Below, piece by piece: positions 1 through 8,805 of a DNA stretch of 64,000 nt. The notes below the pieces were generated by a model that was not told the DNA's origin, did not search any database, and worked only from the letters and a program-made list of their open reading frames with translations. Position numbers and translations under genes: made by a program. Position 1 is the first letter of the stretch; every line of letters starts with the position of its first letter. This DNA is from Salmonella enterica subsp. houtenae serovar Houten (GTDB lineage: Bacteria > Pseudomonadota > Gammaproteobacteria > Enterobacterales > Enterobacteriaceae). The stretch covers positions 3,224,001-3,288,000 of the forward strand of contig LS483478.1 of the NCBI GenBank assembly GCA_900478215.1. The letters are read 5' to 3'.

Positions 1-2042
1 GCAAAGTTGAGCGTAAAGAGATCCCACAGTGGTTTATTAAGATCACCGCCTACGCCGATGAACTGTTGAACGATCTGGATAAGCTTGACCACTGGCCTGA
101 CACTGTGAAAACGATGCAGCGCAACTGGATCGGTCGTTCCGAAGGCGTGGAAATCACCTTCGACGTGAAAGGTTACGATAACACTCTGACCGTCTACACT
201 ACGCGCCCTGATACCTTTATGGGCGCCACTTACCTGGCGGTAGCCGCTGGTCATCCGCTGGCGCAAAAAGCGGCGGCAAACAACGCCGAACTGGCGGCGT
301 TCATCGACGAATGCCGTAACACCAAAGTTGCCGAAGCCGACATGGCGACGATGGAGAAAAAAGGCGTCGACACCGGCTTTAAAGCGATTCATCCGTTAAC
401 TGGCGAAGAGATCCCGGTGTGGGCGGCAAATTTCGTGTTGATGGAGTACGGCACTGGCGCGGTGATGGCCGTTCCGGGGCACGATCAGCGCGACTACGAA
501 TTTGCCACCAAATACGGTTTGACCATCAAACCGGTTATTCTGGCCGCCGACGGTTCCGAACCGGATCTCTCCGCACAGGCGCTGACCGAAAAAGGCGTGC
601 TGTTTAACTCCGGCGAGTTCGACGGACTGGGCTTTGAAGCGGCGTTTAACGCCATTGCCGATAAACTGGCGGAAAAAGGCGTCGGCGAACGTAAAGTGAA
701 CTACCGTCTGCGCGACTGGGGCGTTTCCCGTCAACGCTACTGGGGCGCGCCGATCCCGATGGTCACCCTGGAAGACGGCACCGTGCTCCCGGCACCGGAA
801 GATCAACTGCCGGTGATCCTACCGGAAGACGTAGTCATGGACGGCATCACCAGCCCGATCAAGGCCGATCCCGAGTGGGCGAAAACCACTGTTAACGGTA
901 TGCCTGCGCTGCGTGAAACCGACACCTTCGACACCTTTATGGAGTCGTCATGGTACTACGCGCGTTACACCTGCCCGCAGTATCAGGAAGGGATGCTGGA
1001 TTCGAAAGCGGCAAACTACTGGCTGCCGGTCGACATCTACATTGGCGGTATTGAACATGCCATCATGCACCTGCTTTATTTCCGCTTCTTCCATAAGCTG
1101 ATGCGCGATGCGGGCATGGTAACCTCTGACGAACCGGCTAAGCAGTTGCTGTGTCAGGGCATGGTGCTGGCGGATGCGTTCTATTATGTCGGCGAGAACG
1201 GCGAACGTAACTGGGTTTCGCCAGTTGACGCTATCGTCGAGCGCGATGAAAAAGGCCGCATCGTAAAAGCAAAAGACGCAGCGGGTCATGAGCTGGTCTA
1301 CACTGGCATGAGTAAAATGTCCAAGTCCAAAAATAACGGTATCGACCCGCAGGTAATGGTTGAACGTTATGGCGCGGACACGGTACGCCTGTTTATGATG
1401 TTCGCCTCTCCGGCGGATATGACTCTGGAATGGCAGGAGTCCGGCGTAGAAGGCGCAAACCGCTTTATTAAACGCGTCTGGAAGCTGGTTTACGAGCACA
1501 CCGCTAAAGGTTCTGTCGCGGCGCTGAACGTAGATACGCTGAACGACGATCAAAAAGCGCTGCGTCGCGATGTGCATAAAACCATTGCCAAAGTGACCGA
1601 TGATATCGGCCGCCGTCAGACATTCAACACCGCCATTGCGGCGATTATGGAACTGATGAATAAACTGGCGAAAGCGCCGCAGGACAGCGAGCAGGACAGA
1701 GCTCTGATGCAGGAAGCGCTGCTGGCGGTCGTGCGTATGCTTAACCCGTTCACGCCGCACGTCTGCTTTACCTTGTGGCAGGCGCTGGAAGGCGAAGGCG
1801 ATATTGATAACGCGCCGTGGCCGGTGGCGGACGATAAAGCGATGGTCGAAGAGTCCACGCTGGTTGTGGTACAGGTAAACGGTAAAGTGCGCGGAAAAAT
1901 CACCGTACCGGTAAATGCTACCGAAGAACAGGTGCGCGAGCGCGCAGGCCAGGAACATCTGGTGGCAAAATATCTTGATGGCGTTACCGTGCGTAAAGTG
2001 ATTTACGTTCCGGGTAAACTCCTCAATCTGGTTGTTGGCTAA
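1..2042 (+). CDS. leuS: Leucine--tRNA ligase (5' end outside window)
   Basis: Class I aminoacyl-tRNA synthetase that charges tRNA-Leu in the cytoplasm. The reading frame is open from base 3, so the apparent TTG start at 66 is internal. 679 codons are present of about 860 in the family, and the N-terminal HIGH-motif part lies upstream of the window. What remains is the CP1 editing domain (the TRPDTF segment near base 210 lies in the editing pocket), the catalytic KMSKS motif at about 1314-1328, the anticodon-binding helical bundle and the C-terminal domain. It is the first gene of a tight + strand group: lptE starts 14 bases after its stop. Identification is essentially certain. Confidence 0.98.
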   Translation, partial: KVERKEIPQWFIKITAYADELLNDLDKLDHWPDTVKTMQRNWIGRSEGVEITFDVKGYDNTLTVYTTRPDTFMGATYLAVAAGHPLAQKAAANNAELAAFIDECRNTKVAEADMATMEKKGVDTGFKAIHPLTGEEIPVWAANFVLMEYGTGAVMAVPGHDQRDYEFATKYGLTIKPVILAADGSEPDLSAQALTEKGVLFNSGEFDGLGFEAAFNAIADKLAEKGVGERKVNYRLRDWGVSRQRYWGAPIPMVTLEDGTVLPAPEDQLPVILPEDVVMDGITSPIKADPEWAKTTVNGMPALRETDTFDTFMESSWYYARYTCPQYQEGMLDSKAANYWLPVDIYIGGIEHAIMHLLYFRFFHKLMRDAGMVTSDEPAKQLLCQGMVLADAFYYVGENGERNWVSPVDAIVERDEKGRIVKAKDAAGHELVYTGMSKMSKSKNNGIDPQVMVERYGADTVRLFMMFASPADMTLEWQESGVEGANRFIKRVWKLVYEHTAKGSVAALNVDTLNDDQKALRRDVHKTIAKVTDDIGRRQTFNTAIAAIMELMNKLAKAPQDSEQDRALMQEALLAVVRMLNPFTPHVCFTLWQALEGEGDIDNAPWPVADDKAMVEESTLVVVQVNGKVRGKITVPVNATEEQVRERAGQEHLVAKYLDGVTVRKVIYVPGKLLNLVVG

Positions 2043-2056
2043 GCGCGGGAGGAAGC

Positions 2057-2646
<590 letters not shown>

Positions 2647-2647
<1 letters not shown>

Positions 2648-3678
2648 TGATCAGGTTGTATCCTGAACAACTCCGCGCGCAGCTCAAAGAAGGGCTGCGC
2701 GCGGCATATCTGCTATTGGGCAACGATCCGCTGCTGTTGCAGGAAAGCCAGGACGCTATTCGTCTGGCGGCTGCATCGCAAGGATTCGAAGAGCACCACG
2801 CTTTTACTCTCGATCCCAGTACCGACTGGGGATCGCTTTTCTCACTCTGCCAGGCGATGAGCCTGTTCGCCAGTCGTCAAACGCTGGCGCTGCAACTGCC
2901 GGAAAACGGGCCTAACGCGGCAATGAATGAGCAACTCGCCACGCTGGGCGACCTTCTGCATGACGACCTGCTGTTAATCGTGCGCGGAAACAAGCTCACC
3001 AAAGCGCAGGAAAACGCCGCCTGGTATACCGCACTGGCAGACCGGAGCGTTCAGGTCAGTTGTCAGACGCCGGAGCAGGCGCAGCTTCCCCGCTGGGTTG
3101 CCGCCAGAGCGAAAGCACAGAATTTGCAACTGGATGACGCCGCGAATCAACTACTGTGCTATTGCTATGAGGGCAATCTGTTGGCGCTGGCGCAGGCGCT
3201 GGAACGACTGTCGCTGCTTTGGCCTGACGGTAAGTTAACGCTTCCTCGCGTGGAGCAGGCCGTCAATGACGCCGCCCACTTTACCCCTTTCCACTGGGTG
3301 GATGCGTTACTGATGGGGAAAAGCAAACGCGCGCTGCATATCCTGCAACAGCTACGCCTTGAAGGCAGCGAGCCGGTCATTCTGCTGCGGACCCTCCAGC
3401 GAGAGTTGCTGCTGCTGGTAAATCTCAAACGTCAGTCCGCTCATACGCCGTTACGCACGCTGTTTGATAAACACCGGGTCTGGCAAAACCGTCGTTCCAT
3501 GATCGGCGACGCGTTGCAGCGTCTCCATCCCACACAGCTTCGCCAGGCCGTACAGTTACTGACGCGCACGGAAATTACGCTCAAACAGGATTATGGGCAG
3601 TCAGTATGGGCAGAGCTTGAAGGGCTATCGCTCCTGCTCTGCCATAAGGCGCTGGCAGACGTATTTATTGATGGGTGA
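2647..3678 (+). CDS. holA: DNA polymerase III subunit delta
   Basis: Delta subunit of the clamp-loader complex. It binds and opens the beta sliding clamp so that the clamp can be loaded on primed DNA. 343 residues, the usual length for the enterobacterial protein, beginning MIRLYPEQLRAQLKEGLR. The ATG overlaps the lptE stop by one base, and nadD starts one base after its stop, so the three genes are translated as one coupled unit. No internal stops or gaps; the whole family architecture (AAA+-like N-terminal domains plus C-terminal collar domain) fits in the frame. Confidence 0.96.
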
Positions 3679-3679
3679 T

Positions 3680-4321
3680 ATGAAATCGTTACAGGCTTTA
3701 TTCGGCGGCACCTTTGATCCGGTGCATTATGGACATCTTAAACCGGTTGAAACGCTGGCGAATCTGATCGGCTTATCGCGGGTGATTATTATGCCTAACA
3801 ATGTGCCGCCGCATCGCCCCCAGCCGGAAGCCTCCAGCGCGCAGCGTAAATATATGCTGGAGCTGGCTATCGCCGATAAACCGCTCTTTACGCTGGATGA
3901 ACGCGAGCTACAACGAAACGCGCCCTCTTACACTGCGCAGACGCTGAAAGCATGGCGCGAAGAACAGGGTCCCGAAGCGCCGCTGGCATTTATTATCGGC
4001 CAGGACTCGCTGCTTAACTTCCCCACCTGGCATGATTACGACACCATCCTCAATAACACTCACCTGATCGTTTGTCGTCGTCCGGGCTACCCGCTTGAAA
4101 TGACGCAGGCACAACACCAGCAGTGGCTGGAACAGCATCTGACCCATACGCCGGACGATCTACACCAGTTGCCAGCCGGTAAAATTTACCTGGCGGAAAC
4201 GCCCTGGCTTAATATCTCCGCAACCCTCATCCGCGAACGGCTGGAAAAAGGCGAATCCTGCGACGATCTGTTGCCGGAAAACGTGCTGAACTATATCAAT
4301 CAACAGGGCTTATACCGGTAA
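3680..4321 (+). CDS. nadD: Nicotinate-nucleotide adenylyltransferase
   Basis: Transfers AMP from ATP to nicotinate mononucleotide, making deamido-NAD in the NAD pathway. 213 residues starting MKSLQALFGGTFDPVHYGH. The GTFDPVHYGH stretch is the nucleotidyltransferase signature (HxGH), and the C-terminal ISATLIRERL matches the second ATP-binding motif (ISxTxIR). The frame is open back to 3593, but the start at 3680, one base after the holA stop, gives the family length and the conserved N-terminus. It is followed after only 70 bases by the cobC remnant. Confidence 0.96.
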   Translation: MKSLQALFGGTFDPVHYGHLKPVETLANLIGLSRVIIMPNNVPPHRPQPEASSAQRKYMLELAIADKPLFTLDERELQRNAPSYTAQTLKAWREEQGPEAPLAFIIGQDSLLNFPTWHDYDTILNNTHLIVCRRPGYPLEMTQAQHQQWLEQHLTHTPDDLHQLPAGKIYLAETPWLNISATLIRERLEKGESCDDLLPENVLNYINQQGLYR

Positions 4322-4391
4322 TATGTCGCGCAATGTCAACAGAAGAGTCTCGTTTTGCGGTTTTGCGCATTTAACCATCATGAGAGATACC

Positions 4392-4630
4392 ATGCGATTG
4401 TGGCTGGTGCGTCATGGCGAAACCGAGGCCAATCGCCGGGTTGTATAGCGGACATGCTCCCACGCCGTTAACGGAAAAAGGGATTAGCCAGGCGAAAACG
4501 CTAAATACCTTATAGCACCACGCGCCATTTGACAGAGAGTTATGCAGCGAACTGGAGCGCAATCGACATATGCGAAGGGTTCGCCACCCTGAAAGTCTTA
4601 AATAGTCGTGCCGTCTGGCGGCCTGAGTGA
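4392..4630 (+). pseudogene. cobC: Decayed cobC (alpha-ribazole phosphatase remnant)
   Basis: CobC removes the 5' phosphate of alpha-ribazole phosphate in cobalamin nucleotide-loop assembly (histidine phosphatase superfamily). The start is clear: MRLWLVRHGETEAN, including the catalytic RHGE. The frame then breaks, giving a stop at 4446-4448. A second frame continues the protein (LYSGHAPTPLTEKG) but carries an in-frame TAG after LNTL. It runs to SELER and then jumps directly to the C-terminal end of CobC (AIDICEGFATLKVLNS ... WRPE) in a third frame, ending at the TGA at 4628. The middle of the protein, roughly 120 codons of about 202, is gone. The junction sequence CTGGAGCGCA is what would be expected at both deletion endpoints. 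The product cannot be functional. Confidence 0.9.
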
Positions 4631-4959
4631 TGAATTTTCCGTTTTTTCTCGCTGCAGCGGTTTCGCCCATTGACAGCCCCCGACAGGCTGTTATTCTCCG
4701 CAGCCAGGCTTTTTTCACCTTTCAGAGCGTTGCAGAAGTTGTTTTACAAAAATGGCGATGCTTTCTGTGACGTGGGATGGGATGATAATCTGGCTTTAAA
4801 CGCCGATCCGGCGACATAAGTCCCGGTATCGCCGCTGATTCAGGTATACTACACGGCGTCCCGCCGGAAGGTTAGCGTTAATCTCGCAACGCCTTTCCGG
4901 TCCAGCCTGTTGGCCTTTTTTCTATCGTTATAACGCAATTATTCACCCAGGGGGAAAAC
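4631..4959 (+). other. Intergenic region between the cobC remnant and rsfS
   Basis: About 330 bases with no recognisable gene. Open frames in it are short and do not resemble a known protein. Near the rsfS end there is a plausible -10 hexamer, TATACT at 4845-4850, without a good -35. An inverted repeat at 4864-4900 follows (CCGGAAGG ... TTCCGG with an inner GCGTT/AACGC), and a T-run ends near 4921. This could be the rsfS promoter and leader. No cobD-like sequence is visible here or in the 70 bases between nadD and cobC. Confidence 0.5.
4864..4921 (+). promoter_or_regulatory. Structured leader upstream of rsfS
   Basis: Hairpin with outer arms CCGGAAGG (4864-4871) and CCTTTCCGG (4892-4900) and an inner GCGTT/AACGC stem. 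It is followed 15 bases later by a run of six Ts and lies about 40 bases before the rsfS start. It could be a weak terminator or a leader structure. The separation between stem and T-run argues against a standard Rho-independent terminator. Confidence 0.35.
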
Positions 4960-5277
4960 TTGCAGGGTAAAGCGCTCCAGGATTTTGTTATCGACAAAAT
5001 TGATGACCTGAAAGGTCAGGACATCATCGCCTTAGATGTTCAGGGTAAATCCAGTATCACCGATTGTATGATTATTTGTACCGGCACCTCCAGCCGTCAC
5101 GTTATGTCTATTGCCGACCACGTTGTGCAGTCGTCGCGCGCGGCCGGTATGTTGCCGTTGGGCGTCGAAGGCGAAAATGCGGCTGACTGGATTGTCGTCG
5201 ATCTGGGCGATGTGATTGTGCATGTCATGCAGGAAGAAAGTCGCCGCCTGTATGAACTGGAAAAACTCTGGAGTTAA
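4960..5277 (+). CDS. rsfS: Ribosomal silencing factor RsfS
   Basis: Binds ribosomal protein L14 (uL14) on the large subunit and blocks joining with the small subunit, slowing translation in starvation. 105 residues, matching the E. coli protein almost residue for residue in the core (DCMIICTGTSSRHVMSIADH, then EGENAADWIVVDLGDVIVH). The start is TTG at 4960, eight bases after a strong GGGGG Shine-Dalgarno run. First gene of the conserved rsfS-rlmH-mrdA-mrdB-rlpA cluster; rlmH starts three bases after its stop. Confidence 0.96.
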   Translation: MQGKALQDFVIDKIDDLKGQDIIALDVQGKSSITDCMIICTGTSSRHVMSIADHVVQSSRAAGMLPLGVEGENAADWIVVDLGDVIVHVMQEESRRLYELEKLWS

Positions 5278-5280
5278 TGC

Positions 5281-5748
5281 GTGAAGCTGCAACTTGTCGC
5301 TGTCGGCACGAAGATGCCCGACTGGGTTCAAACGGGATTTACGGAATATCTGCGTCGTTTTCCGAAAGATATGCCCTTTGAACTGATCGAAATCCCTGCG
5401 GGCAAACGCGGCAAGAACGCGGATATCAAACGCATTCTCGACAAAGAGGGCGAGCAGATGCTGGCCGCCGCCGGTAAGAATCGCATTGTTACCCTGGATA
5501 TTCCAGGCAAGCCGTGGGATACGCCGCAGTTAGCCAATGAGCTGGAGCGCTGGAAACAGGACGGGCGCGACGTCAGTTTGCTGATTGGCGGGCCGGAAGG
5601 ATTATCTCCCGCCTGCAAAGCGGCAGCGGAACAGAGTTGGTCGCTCTCAGCGTTAACGCTCCCTCACCCGCTTGTTCGGGTCCTGGTCGCAGAGAGTTTG
5701 TACCGGGCGTGGAGCATCACTACCAACCACCCTTATCACCGTGAGTGA
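5281..5748 (+). CDS. rlmH: 23S rRNA pseudouridine(1915)-N3-methyltransferase RlmH
   Basis: SPOUT-class methyltransferase that uses S-adenosylmethionine to methylate pseudouridine 1915 in helix 69 of 23S rRNA. 155 residues, GTG start. The C-terminal half holds the knotted SAM-binding region: [20 protein letters not shown], then [20 protein letters not shown], both diagnostic of RlmH. It follows rsfS by three bases and precedes mrdA by 30 bases, so it belongs to the same operon. Confidence 0.97.
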
Positions 5749-5778
5749 TCGTGACGTCTTGAGAAGATTAAGCAGCGG

Positions 5779-7680
5779 ATGAAACGACAAAATTCTTTTC
5801 GTGACTATACGGCTGAGTCCGCACTGTTTGTGCGTCGGGCGCTGGTCGCCTTTTTGGGTATTTTGCTGCTGACCGGCGTGCTGATCGCCAATTTGTATAA
5901 TCTGCAAATCCTCCGTTTTACCGATTACCAGACCCGCTCGAACGAAAACCGTATCAAGCTGGTGCCCATTGCGCCAAGCCGCGGGATAATCTACGACCGT
6001 AACGGTATTCCCCTTGCGCTGAACCGCACTATCTATCAGATTGAAATGATGCCGGAAAAGGTGGATAACGTTCAGCAAACGCTGGATGCGCTGCGCAGCG
6101 TGGTCGATTTAAACGACGACGATATCGCCACGTTTAAAAAAGAGCGCGCCCGATCCCATCGCTTTACCTCTATTCCGGTGAAAACGAACCTGACGGAAGT
6201 TCAGGTCGCGCGCTTTGCCGTCAACCAGTACCGTTTTCCGGGCGTCGAAGTCAAAGGCTATAAACGCCGCTATTATCCATACGGATCGGCGCTGACCCAC
6301 GTTATCGGCTACGTATCGAAAATCAATGATAAAGACGTCGAGCGTCTCGACAGAGAAAACAAACTGGCGAACTACGCCGCCACCCATGACATCGGCAAGC
6401 TGGGCATTGAGCGCTACTATGAAGATATTCTGCATGGGCAAACCGGTTATGAAGAGGTTGAAGTCAACAACCGCGGTCGCGTTATCCGCCAGCTCAAAGA
6501 GGTGCCGCCGCAAGCAGGGCACGATATCTACCTGACGCTGGATCTCAAACTCCAACAGTATATTGAAACGCTGCTGGCGGGCAGCCGCGCGGCAGTGATT
6601 GTCACCGATCCGCGTACCGGCGGCGTGCTATCGCTGGTATCCATGCCAAGTTACGACCCTAACCTTTTCGTGGACGGCATCTCCAGCAAAGATTACTCCG
6701 GGCTGCTTAACGACCCGAACACGCCATTAGTGAACCGCGCGACCCAGGGTGTCTACCCACCGGCTTCTACCGTTAAGCCTTACGTCGCCGTATCGGCGTT
6801 AAGCGCTGGCGTCATCACCCGTAACACCAGTCTTTTCGACCCTGGCTGGTGGCAGTTGCCGGGGTCTGAGAAACGCTACCGCGACTGGAAAAAATGGGGC
6901 CACGGGCATCTGAATGTCACCAAATCCCTTGAAGAGTCGGCGGATACCTTCTTCTATCAGGTTGCCTATGACATGGGGATCGATCGCCTGTCAGAATGGA
7001 TGGGTAAGTTCGGCTATGGTCACTATACCGGGATTGATCTTGCAGAAGAGCGTTCTGGTAATATGCCGACCCGCGAGTGGAAACAGAAACGCTTTAAAAA
7101 ACCGTGGTATCAGGGCGATACGATTCCGGTAGGCATCGGCCAGGGCTACTGGACAGCGACGCCGATTCAGATGAGTAAAGCGCTAATGATCCTTATTAAC
7201 GACGGCGTAGTTAAAGTCCCGCACCTGTTAATGAGCACTGCGGAAAACGGTAAACAGGTGCCGTGGGTACAACCGCATGAGCCGCCGGTGGGCGATATTC
7301 ACTCCGGCTACTGGGAAATTGCGAAAGATGGCATGTACGGCGTCGCCAACCGCCCTAACGGCACGGCGCATAAATATTTTGCCAGCGCGCCCTATAAAAT
7401 CGCGGCGAAATCGGGCACCGCGCAGGTCTTTGGCCTGAAGGCCAACGAAACGTACAATGCGCATAAAATCGCCGAGCGCCTGCGCGACCATAAATTGATG
7501 ACCGCCTTTGCGCCGTATAACAATCCCCAGGTCGCCGTCGCGATCATCCTTGAAAACGGCGGCGCAGGCCCGGCAGTAGGTACAATCATGCGCCAAATCC
7601 TTGATCACATCATGCTGGGCGACAATAACACCCATTTGCCTGCGGAAAACCCGGTGGTTGCAGCGGCGGAGGACCAATAG
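5779..7680 (+). CDS. mrdA: Penicillin-binding protein 2 (elongasome transpeptidase)
   Basis: Class B PBP that cross-links peptidoglycan during cylindrical growth, paired with the glycosyltransferase RodA. 633 residues. There is one N-terminal membrane anchor (about residues 20-42, ALVAFLGILLLTGVLIANL), a dimerisation domain, then the transpeptidase domain. The catalytic serine is Ser330 in STVK (330-333); the second motif is SAD in EESADTFFYQ and the third is KSGTAQ near the C-terminus. All active-site motifs are intact. mrdB starts three bases after the stop, consistent with stoichiometric production of the pair. Confidence 0.98.
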   Translation: MKRQNSFRDYTAESALFVRRALVAFLGILLLTGVLIANLYNLQILRFTDYQTRSNENRIKLVPIAPSRGIIYDRNGIPLALNRTIYQIEMMPEKVDNVQQTLDALRSVVDLNDDDIATFKKERARSHRFTSIPVKTNLTEVQVARFAVNQYRFPGVEVKGYKRRYYPYGSALTHVIGYVSKINDKDVERLDRENKLANYAATHDIGKLGIERYYEDILHGQTGYEEVEVNNRGRVIRQLKEVPPQAGHDIYLTLDLKLQQYIETLLAGSRAAVIVTDPRTGGVLSLVSMPSYDPNLFVDGISSKDYSGLLNDPNTPLVNRATQGVYPPASTVKPYVAVSALSAGVITRNTSLFDPGWWQLPGSEKRYRDWKKWGHGHLNVTKSLEESADTFFYQVAYDMGIDRLSEWMGKFGYGHYTGIDLAEERSGNMPTREWKQKRFKKPWYQGDTIPVGIGQGYWTATPIQMSKALMILINDGVVKVPHLLMSTAENGKQVPWVQPHEPPVGDIHSGYWEIAKDGMYGVANRPNGTAHKYFASAPYKIAAKSGTAQVFGLKANETYNAHKIAERLRDHKLMTAFAPYNNPQVAVAIILENGGAGPAVGTIMRQILDHIMLGDNNTHLPAENPVVAAAEDQ

Positions 7681-7682
7681 TC

Positions 7683-8795
7683 ATGACGGATAATCCGAAC
7701 AAAAAAACCTTCTGGGATAAGATTCATATCGATCCCACGATGCTACTCATTCTGCTGGCGTTACTGGTTTACAGCGCATTGGTCATCTGGAGCGCCAGCG
7801 GCCAGGACATCGGCATGATGGAGCGTAAAATCGGTCAGATTGCGATGGGGCTGGTGGTGATGGTGGTGATGGCGCAGATCCCGCCGCGCGTGTATGAAGG
7901 CTGGGCACCCTATCTCTATATCATTTGTATCATTTTGCTGGTCGCCGTTGATGCCTTCGGCGCAATATCCAAAGGCGCGCAGCGCTGGCTCGATCTGGGA
8001 ATCGTTCGCTTTCAGCCTTCGGAAATAGCCAAAATCGCCGTGCCGCTGATGGTCGCCCGCTTTATTAACCGTGACGTCTGCCCGCCCTCGCTGAAAAATA
8101 CCGCTATCGCCCTGGTATTAATCTTTATGCCTACCCTGCTGGTCGCCGCCCAGCCGGACCTGGGGACGTCTATTCTGGTCGCTCTTTCCGGTCTCTTTGT
8201 CCTATTTTTGTCTGGTCTGAGCTGGCGCTTAATTGGGGTCGCCATTGTATTGATCGCTGCATTTATTCCTATTTTGTGGTTTTTCCTGATGCACGATTAC
8301 CAACGCCAGCGCGTCATGATGCTCCTTGATCCGGAGACCGATCCGCTGGGCGCGGGCTATCATATTATACAGTCTAAAATCGCCATTGGCTCAGGCGGCC
8401 TGCGCGGTAAAGGCTGGCTCCATGGCACCCAGTCGCAGCTGGAGTTTTTACCCGAACGCCACACCGACTTTATCTTCGCGGTACTGGCGGAAGAGCTCGG
8501 TCTGGTGGGCATCCTGATTCTGCTCGCGCTCTATATTTTGCTGATAATGCGCGGTCTGTGGATTGCCGCCAGAGCACAAACGACATTTGGTCGCGTGATG
8601 GCTGGCGGATTAATGTTAATATTATTCGTTTATGTCTTCGTAAATATTGGTATGGTGAGCGGTATTCTGCCTGTGGTTGGAGTACCTTTACCCCTGGTCA
8701 GCTACGGGGGCTCCGCACTGATCGTGCTGATGGCCGGGTTCGGGATTGTGATGTCGATCCACACCCACAGAAAAATGTTGTCGAAAAGCGTATAA
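7683..8795 (+). CDS. mrdB: Rod-shape peptidoglycan polymerase RodA
   Basis: SEDS-family glycosyltransferase that polymerises lipid II in the inner membrane as part of the elongasome with PBP2. 370 residues with about ten hydrophobic segments. Conserved SEDS motifs are visible: QRWLDLGIVRFQPSEIAK, the LPERHTDFIFAVLAEELG loop with the catalytic-region Glu/Asp, and the C-terminal VPLPLVSYGGS. It lies directly behind mrdA and eleven bases before rlpA. Confidence 0.98.
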   Translation: MTDNPNKKTFWDKIHIDPTMLLILLALLVYSALVIWSASGQDIGMMERKIGQIAMGLVVMVVMAQIPPRVYEGWAPYLYIICIILLVAVDAFGAISKGAQRWLDLGIVRFQPSEIAKIAVPLMVARFINRDVCPPSLKNTAIALVLIFMPTLLVAAQPDLGTSILVALSGLFVLFLSGLSWRLIGVAIVLIAAFIPILWFFLMHDYQRQRVMMLLDPETDPLGAGYHIIQSKIAIGSGGLRGKGWLHGTQSQLEFLPERHTDFIFAVLAEELGLVGILILLALYILLIMRGLWIAARAQTTFGRVMAGGLMLILFVYVFVNIGMVSGILPVVGVPLPLVSYGGSALIVLMAGFGIVMSIHTHRKMLSKSV

Positions 8796-8805
8796 GGGGT
8801 GCGCA

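Noticed and set aside
66..2042. A TTG at base 66 as the start of a leuS-like gene
   Set aside because: The frame is open from the first bases of the window with LeuRS sequence (KVERKEIPQWFIKITAYADE), so it is an internal codon of a gene cut by the window edge.
4371..4718. A 115-residue open frame on the - strand across the cobC remnant
   Set aside because: No family resemblance; it runs antisense through the cobC pieces and the adjacent gap and is a by-product of the decay.
4700..4820. A short + strand open stretch ending in ALNADPAT before rsfS as a surviving gene tail
   Set aside because: It is under 40 codons, has no start or ribosome site and I could not match it to CobD, CobC or any other protein.
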